From contig NC_135787.1 of NCBI RefSeq assembly GCF_051106095.1, forward strand, positions 176,139,501-176,203,500: a stretch of DNA of 64,000 bases, written 5' to 3'. How positions within the stretch are numbered: position 1 is the stretch's first letter; each line of letters opens with the position of its first letter. Positions 57,116 to 64,000 of the stretch are shown here, piece by piece. Source of the DNA: Pogona vitticeps (taxonomy: Eukaryota > Chordata > Lepidosauria > Squamata > Agamidae). The notes below the pieces were generated by a model. The model worked only from the letters and a program-made list of their open reading frames with translations, had not been told where the DNA came from and did no database searches. Both the position numbers and the translations under genes were made by a program.

Positions 57116-57668
57116 TACCATATTTCTCTGTGTATAAGACATCCCCATGTATAAGACGCCACCTACTTTTCTGACCCAAAATTAAGAAATCTAAGTGGGG
57201 CTTAGCAAGTCTAGGGGGAAAAGGGATCAAAGCACTGCAGGATCGCTTTGATCTCTGCTTTCTCCCTTCGTGCTAAGCCCTGCAGGGCTTAGCAAAAGGA
57301 GGGGAAAAGGGATCAAAGCAATCCTGTGACTGCATGATCATTTTGATCCCTTTCCCCCTTATACAGCCATGGGATTGCTTTGATCCTTTCCCCCTCCTTT
57401 TTCTAAGCCCCATGGGACTTAGTAAGCAGAGGGGAAAGCAAGGATCAAAGCCATCCTGCAGCCCTTTGTTCCCTGCTTTCCTTTTGCTAAGGCTTAGCAA
57501 GTGGAGGGGAAAACAGGGATCAAAGCTCTGCAGGATTACTTTGATCCCTGCTTTCCCTTCCACTTGTTTTTTTCTCTCCTCAGCTTACTTCTGTGTATAA
57601 GACGACCCTCAATTTTTAGTCAAAAGATTTTAGATAAAAGTATAGTCTTATAAATGGAAAATATGGTA
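57116..57668. mobile_element. TA-flanked MITE, 553 bp, with internal mirrored array
   Basis: The ends taccatatttctc and ggaaaatatggta are inverted, with TA at both borders, suggesting Tc1/mariner-type insertion. Subterminal tgtgtataagac words face agtcttata. The interior (about 57200-57566) alternates ggatcaaag and ctttgatcc units, each beside aggggaaa or tttccccct, with a gctaagccctgcagggcttagc palindrome. There is no transposase. Confidence 0.65.
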
Positions 57669-58867
57669 ATCCTTCCCCCCTCCTTGAAATTAGACCAAGA
57701 TCCTGGTGGATTTTCACTGTCCAGAATGTGACTGACACCTCACCAAACATTCACGGTCATCTCCACAACTTTGGTTCTGCATGCAGAAAACCCAGTAGGA
57801 TACTGGCTTAAATATTTTAAAAGATTCACTGCAAGATTCACTTATCTTCAGTGTCAAGCTAGTACTGTCATAACAGATTAATAAATGAGCAATTTTCCAC
57901 AAGCAATTATGAGTAATTAGGGGAAGATGTATCTAAGATGCCATTCATATAGTGTAAATTTAATTGAATATTGTTCTCAAGTCCTTATTTAGAGTGCATG
58001 ACTATTATTAAAAACTGCTCCAGAACTCCAGAACTCCAGTTCCTTCAAGAAGAGATGCCTCCTGTGGGAAACGGGTGCCACACTGTTGGTTGTTACCTTT
58101 TATGCCATGCTGTGGTGTAAGTAATTTTCCTACAGCACAGGTTTGCACATTCCTACTCAGAAGTAAGACTCATTAGGAAAACAAAATAAGACAGTGCTAT
58201 GGGCACTGGTTGAGGTCTCAGGTGCTAAATGGGGGGCTCCATTAAAATGGTGGACTACTACTCCTAAGGGCTTTCTGCAGATGAACCTCACTTTTTCTTT
58301 TTCTTTTTGGATAAAAACAAGGAGGCTGGTGAAGAGCTGAGCGCTCCAAAAATAAACCCCAAGGCTAGCCTATCAAATCACGTCTTCAGAGTGCTCACAG
58401 TCATTGGCACACAGAGCTTGAAGAGTTATTTGCCAGGCTGAATTACTTTTTCAATAGTAACATACCCCCTGCCACTGTCAAAGTAACTTGTCTGCCACAG
58501 TAGAATCAAAGTTACCCCTGACTAAGGTTTACATATTACCATGGTCACTTAGGTGTCCATTACTATAAGAAAAAAATTAATAACAAGTAACTAGTGATTT
58601 GTAATTAGTTGTGCCCCAGCTCACTTCTGAGCCACACTCCATCGGTGCATTGTGGCTAATTGGCAAGAAGGTGCAACTTAAAGGCACATCTCAGAGACCT
58701 GGCTGGCTGCTACTGATGCTGCCTGTCTGCCTCCACTGGTAGGTCTCTGGGAAAGCCCACCACAAGGAAGGCACTGATGCTGGACAGTGGGAAGCACATG
58801 ATGCCAAGGGTACTCTCATGCTGGCCTTACTTTTCAAAGCTTCATATAAAAGGCAAAAGGTACCAAG
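57669..58867. other. No recognisable gene
   Basis: 58455-58610 has clustered gtaac/gttac words of a probable MITE relic. cagaactccagaactccagt at 58021 is a small tandem duplication. Otherwise unassigned. Confidence 0.5.
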
Positions 58868-59155
58868 CAGGGATGCTGGCAAGTCTTGGGCTCCGAGTCC
58901 CAAGTCCTTGTTACCAAATCCCATGCCCAAGTCTGAGTCTTTGGCTCCTGAGTCCCAAGTCCCAAGTGCAAGTCCCTATTAAAAGCAAGCCTTCCCCCCC
59001 CCCATGGAGAGGTGGGTGGGTTTCAAGTCGCAAGTTGAGTCCCAGGAATTGAGGAGTGTGTGTGTGTGAAATTGAGTTGATTTGGAGTCGAGTCACCAGT
59101 GGGACTTGATAGCCCAATTTGATAGCAAGTCCCAGGACTTGAGTCCACATCCCTG
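58868..59155. mobile_element. Non-autonomous hAT element, 288 bp
   Basis: The left end cagggatgctggcaagtc and the right end gacttgagtccacatccctg are inverted. The interior repeats caagtccc and gagtccc words in both directions. The flanks gtaccaag (58860-58867) and gtaccaaa (59156-59163) are a 7-of-8 target duplication, as for hAT elements. Short C and GT runs lie inside. Confidence 0.82.
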
Positions 59156-59163
59156 GTACCAAA

Positions 59164-62100
59164 TCAAAGGGAAGGAGTCTTTAGGGGTGGGGTGAGCAAC
59201 TGAATTAGAACGGGGAAGGGTTTTTTTTTGCCAGGAGCAGCGACCATGGGCTGCTCCAGGTCTAGAAATTGGTCCCACTTATGCCTGAAAATTAAAGGAA
59301 GGGGAAGATTTTTTAAAAAGGGGGGGGGAACTGGTCTGGAAGTGAACTGCTGGATGTTTAACGGGGGCTTGGACTTGTGGGAAGGGAGTTTGGAGTTGTG
59401 ACTCCCCTGGAAAAACAGACACTCCTGGATGCCTTCAGAAGCAGGAAAAAGGAATTTTCCAGAATGATTGGGAGCAGGGGCAGAGGAAACATTGTTGGGG
59501 GATTCTGGGGGCTTTAGACATGTCCTTGGAGCAGTCTGGCATTCATTGGCCACACTCTGCCCACTTTGTCCATTTCTCACCTTCGGAGTTTCAGGCTATT
59601 CACTGCTCTTGTGTCACAAATAGCTCACCACAGGCCCAGTTAAAAAGTAGGCAACCAGGCCTGAGGCTAACCTAATAAAAGTCTGCCATCTTGTGGCAAA
59701 GGAGAACATCTTTTCTCTCCGTTTCCTCCATTTATTCCATTGCACACATCATTTGGTTGGCTTGCCCCCAGGTTAACATTTAATTATGTAGCTCAAAAGG
59801 CACTGGAAATCGTTGCAGGTGTGTGTGTGTGTGTGGGGGGAATCAGTCAACATTAAATTCTTGTGAGGGCATTTATTTTCATAACCTTGCCAGTTAAAGA
59901 AGAGGATGGGACTGAGCACAGAACTGCACAGCCTTGACAGGCTTCCTCTTAAGTAGAGAAGAAGCATCAAGGTCACATTCCTTTGCCATGTGCATTTCTG
60001 AGGAAAAATATATTTAGGAACATCACGCTTGAAAAACAAGGTTTTCAAGTTGAGGATTTGTTTTAGAACAAACTGGAAACTGCTATATAACAATTCCAAC
60101 TACTGGTCCACTGAGATTGCTATAGTGCACATCAATTAAGGAATTAATTGTTTGCCATCAAGTTAAGGACGTAAATCTTCCTTTTTTTGTTCTTCGTACT
60201 TGAGGAGAAGGAACACTAATGTTGTTGTTCTGCAAGGCAGTGGGGTAGTTTGTGGGGCTCTCAATGAGGGTAAAGAAAGAGAACACATTCCACGAAATTA
60301 TATAACAGGCAACAGACTCTCATTTTTTTTGGACTCCAGCCCACAGAAGTCTGCAGGAATTACTGCAGCCAGAATTATGGAGCTTTTAGCCAAAAGAAAA
60401 AAAGAATAAAAAAGTTGATCTCAGGTGTTTTTAATCACCTACTGCTAAGGAATAAGGCTCTATCTTGGATGAGAGGAGTATTCATCTTTATGAAGACAGA
60501 GAAAGTGACAGGGAGGGGTTAAGCTCTGTGGGAGCTGCAAGGCATTAGGGGTCTGGTCCTGGTCCTGCCCATTATGCTCCATACAGTGTCTGTGAGGGGG
60601 CTACTAATCCTATTTCTTGAAAGTTCAGGGCCAAAACTCCAAGACGTCACCTTTGACTGTACCACCGAATGAAGATAGAGCAGGCAAAGGTTGGATTGAC
60701 CAGCTTCTGGGCTACCTGGCCATGGAAATGGGCATGGAGGGAATGTGGGTAATGAGCACAGAATATGGGTTGAACTCAGCTAACTAGATAATATGGCTGC
60801 CATGCATACCATACCTCACTTTCTGTGCTGCCATACCTATAGCACATAGGAAACGGGCATTTTCAAGCTGTATATTACTATTCCACTGCACCTATTTGGC
60901 TCTTTTCCTAGTGCCCTTCTGTCACTTCTGGCTCTTGTAGTAGACAGTAGGAGTAAGACTCCAAAGTGACTAAATATACATATAAGTATGTCAAGATGTG
61001 AAATTTTGGATGCATAGAGTGGTAAAATAATTAAGGGGGTTATAGAAAAAGTAGCCCTCAATATGTACATTGTACTATATTTTAACAATGAGGCTTGAAC
61101 AGCAGTTTGCTTTAAAAAAACGCTATGAAGTAATCAGCCAGCTCCAGCCAAGCCTGAAAGCAATGTCAAATATACACCAACGTTAAAAAGGAATTTATTT
61201 CGTGGCTGACAGTTGAGCTAAGGGAGAGAATTGAAAATGTTTTGAAATAATTGGTGAAATGTTGCAATATGTATTATGACCAGAGGTGGCATTTGCAGGT
61301 CCTGTGATTTGCATTTTATTTTATTAGATCCTTGTAGTTTAAACCCATTGAAACCGGCAGGCTCTGAAACTGTTAGTGAAAACAATAGTCCTTATCATCA
61401 AAATGACAGCTTGCCAGATTCTGAGCTACAGACATTTTATGTTACAAGAAGTGTAAATGCAATAGACATTCCTATTTAAAAGGTTTCTGCTGGTGCATCA
61501 GACTCCTACAACTTACAGGCTCTGGAAAAGAATTTTACAGTTTGAAGAGAAAATGTAAACATCTGAGAGAAATATAAATATGGGGGGACAATAGACACAT
61601 ACATGGCTACATGTCAACTCATCATCACATCACAACACAGCATGCAATGCCACAGAAACCATACCAACAATAATCATTAGTAGCAGCAGCAAATGAGGAC
61701 AACATGGATTTTCCTCCATAGATTCAAACTAGCTTGGCTAAGTGAGCACTGAGAATAATTTTCTTACCACATAGTTAAAGGCTACAGATTCCTTAAAGCT
61801 ATAACGCTTACTTTTAACTGATGTGTTTTACAAATGTATTCCCTGCTTTTCTATGTGCTTTTTCAGAGCATAAGCTCTTGCATTTTTTAATGTAATTAAA
61901 ACATTCTTTTTGGTATTTTATTGTACTTTTATGTGACTATATTTTGGATTCAATTCTGGTTTAAGCATTTACTTGCCACTTAAGTTTCATTTCACATATT
62001 TTTAAGCATTTGTGCCTGCAGTTTTCCATAGCTGTATGGCTTTTGGGATTTTTACAACTCTGAACTAATTTTTGTGCATATGGAACACAGGATCAATGTA

Positions 62101-62499
62101 GATGAAAGAAGTTTTTAGAATTAGGCAAGCTGATGTTACCTGGAATCATTGCAACAAAGAAAAGACTTATACCATTATAACCAGATGACTGTTGATATGA
62201 TTAGAAATGATTGTCTGATTTCCTTCTGAAATTAACTGGGGGGGGGGAGAGAGAAATGCCAGCTGTGATTAACACATGCTTCTGATTTTGTCCTGGAGCT
62301 CCATAAAGTTCTATAGGTCTCTTAGGGAGACTTTCAGGTGTCAGACTCTCTAACCTGACACATGATATACACTCATGTGAAAAAGAAAGTAGACTGCAGG
62401 GGGGGATTATGTTCCATCATTTTCACTCATGTTGATCCTTTCCATGATTTTTTGGATATAGAGAATGCAGATGTGTTTTGCCATTCTGTTCTCCTGGAG
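59164..62499. other. No recognisable gene
   Basis: The minus-strand frame 59164-59580 (138 codons) is proline-rich without a known domain. A GT run lies at 59819-59835. Other frames (60200-60409, 60837-61088) have no recognised family. The interval 60400-62250 looks repeat-poor. Confidence 0.5.
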
Positions 62500-62632
62500 T
62501 GCCCTGGAACTGTTCAGCTTGTCCAAGGTTACCCAGGCTGGCTCTTGACCTGGGACAGACAGCAGGGAACTGAACTCCCAACCTCTCATGTGGTAGTCAG
62601 ATACCTAACTCACTGAGCTATCCAGCCAGTCA
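62500..62632 (-). mobile_element. tRNA-derived SINE, MIR-like body
   Basis: On the minus strand it starts actggctggatagctcagtg and has gaggttgggagttcagttcc as the B-box region. It then continues into gggtaaccttggacaagctg, which resembles the core of MIR-type SINEs. The head is shared with the CR1-tailed SINE at 13438 but the body differs. Confidence 0.55.
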
Positions 62633-63519
62633 CTAAAGGGTGATGGAGAAGAGGGAGGGGAGGGGATTCTAAGGATGCCAAGTTAGAAATGACTTGACAT
62701 CAGGCAGCATCAATAACAAACACTACACAAGCGCAACACATACAAAACAACTTGCTGAGCCAGTGAGCCCCTGGCACCAGCTAGGAATGGGTGCCCTCAT
62801 TTTAAAGCCACTTCACTCGAAAATCAGACTTCTCCTCTGGCGCCGCTCATCCTAAGAATGGTCTCCTTTCCCGGAGACCTGGAAGAGCAAAGCAATTGTT
62901 CAGCACTCCAGCCAGCACCCTGAGACCTGGCAAATGCCATAAGACAGGATGATGAGCTAAACAGGCTTTTCTTATATTAAGGATTTTTTTTAAAAAAAGG
63001 AGACCAGATTAACTGGAGAGTTGTATCTTTCGTTTTTCATAACAGTGGCAAAAATACTTTAGGAGGCTGATTTCAGTACAAGTAAAAAGTAAGCACCTAG
63101 GCTTGTTTTAGCTTTCTCAAAGTTCCTACATGCTTGCTCAACTCTGTAGGAGGCATTTCTCAAAGCATGGCACAGATAATGATGTGTCTTTTTCTGACTA
63201 TGAGCGATTGTGTCCTGTGGAAAAAGAGAGATTTGCAAAGATGGTTTTCAGCAGAAAATCTTCCTTAAGGACAAGCAAAGTAATTCTATTCCAGTTCCTC
63301 CCCTCCTTGGGGTAAGTCCTGGATTTGGAACTTTCTAAAAGTTGGAGAACTTGGGGCAATGTTTCATGATGGACTTGGTTTCCCTTAAAGTTTGTTTTTC
63401 TTTTAAATCCATCATGACACATTTTGCTTTCTTTTGTTTACAGGGAGCTACTGATCTAACCAAATTCCAACAGTTGCAGATCTCTAAGAGCATATCAGAG
63501 AGTGCGCTTTCTATTGATC
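62633..63519. other. No recognisable gene
   Basis: Unassigned. Frames at 63130-63524 on both strands are short and unrecognised. Confidence 0.5.
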
Positions 63520-63690
63520 TCTAGTAAGATCGATTGGCTGTAATCCTTTAGCAAGCTGCAACAAGGATAGGCTGTTCAAATCAGTGGGGATCTGGTGAGT
63601 CAGCTCCGCCATAAGTTCCATAAAATCAATTGGCTTGTTTAGTTCTCAGTCAATGGATTTCACCCTCTGAGTTCTGTGGGGCATACCTCC
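63520..63690. repeat. Palindromic interspersed repeat, degenerate
   Basis: gttcaaatcagtgggg, ggtgagtcagctccgccat and aagttccataaaatcaattgg repeat the order seen at 480-530 in inverted form. Third copy of the family at 245-565. Confidence 0.4.
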
Positions 63691-64000
63691 AGGTAAGTGG
63701 TACAAGATTGCAAGATCAAATTAGTTTAACAGTCATTCTCTCTCTCTCTTAGTCAAATCAGAGGCTAAAGTTAGGGCATACTTATGTAACACTTTTGAGT
63801 TCTATGGGGCTATTTGTTTACTTAAATATCTATTGATGAACCTTGCAAACACAGTTTCACAGACTGAGTCTCTTCTTATTCACATTTATATAACAGACAA
63901 TATGAGCAATTATAATAAGAACCAAATGCTGTAATTTGTGCACCCAAGTCCTCAGGAATAGCACCGGTACAGGAGTTGTAGAAGTCCAATGTCCAAATGT
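63691..64000. other. No recognisable feature
   Basis: Contains a short TC run near 63738. Nothing else recognised before the window ends. Confidence 0.5.

Noticed and set aside
59164-59580. Proline-rich 138-codon minus-strand frame
   Set aside because: Composition follows a G-rich plus strand; no domain and no promoter or splice context.

Overview
This is vertebrate nuclear DNA, most likely from a squamate reptile. The best evidence is the interspersed repeats. There are two Sauria SINEs (tRNA-derived head, Bov-B-type tail), a long Bov-B (RTE) LINE and a second Bov-B fragment. There are also CR1 and L2/CR1-like LINE pieces on both strands, a tRNA-derived SINE with a CR1-type tail, and many palindromic hAT and mariner-type DNA transposons. 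No intact host protein-coding gene, tRNA or rRNA gene is recognisable. The window reads as intergenic or intronic sequence shaped by transposons and broken by microsatellites.

The one host-gene relic is an intronless, broken copy of the histone chaperone gene ASF1B at about 7.2-7.8 kb (+ strand), a processed pseudogene. The longest coding-like stretch is the Bov-B reverse transcriptase on the minus strand at 47.4-49.5 kb. It lacks its 5' endonuclease part and carries one frameshift near the C-terminus.

Layout. 0-7 kb: unique sequence, a 136-bp hAT MITE and an L2-like LINE tail. 7-11.5 kb: ASF1B pseudogene, an inverted pair of hammerhead-like termini, a Sauria SINE, two copies of a second tRNA-SINE family and an LTR-like remnant. 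13-19.4 kb: CR1-tailed SINE, a 58-bp inverted repeat, CR1, microsatellites and a Tigger-like palindromic element. 19.4-29.8 kb: LINE fragments, two more hammerhead-like inverted pairs, a 457-bp hAT element nested in an older SINE, an LTR-type remnant and an unidentified TATA-to-poly(A) unit. 30-46 kb: tandem repeats, a 435-bp foldback element, hAT MITEs, a long ATT array and a solo LTR with TGTTG...CAACA ends. 46-53 kb: SINE, Bov-B LINE, a perfect 20-bp hairpin and the second Sauria SINE. 53-64 kb: CR1, a Bov-B fragment beside a TA-flanked MITE, a 288-bp hAT element and SINE remnants.

The most interesting signal is three loci (9.0, 20.9 and 24.9 kb) that share one architecture. At each, two oppositely oriented copies of a short sequence carry a hammerhead-ribozyme-like core (CTGAAGA, a pairable stem, GAAAC). 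This fits the termini of Penelope-like retroelements, but the family assignment is inference. All calls were made by reading the sequence; no database search was run.
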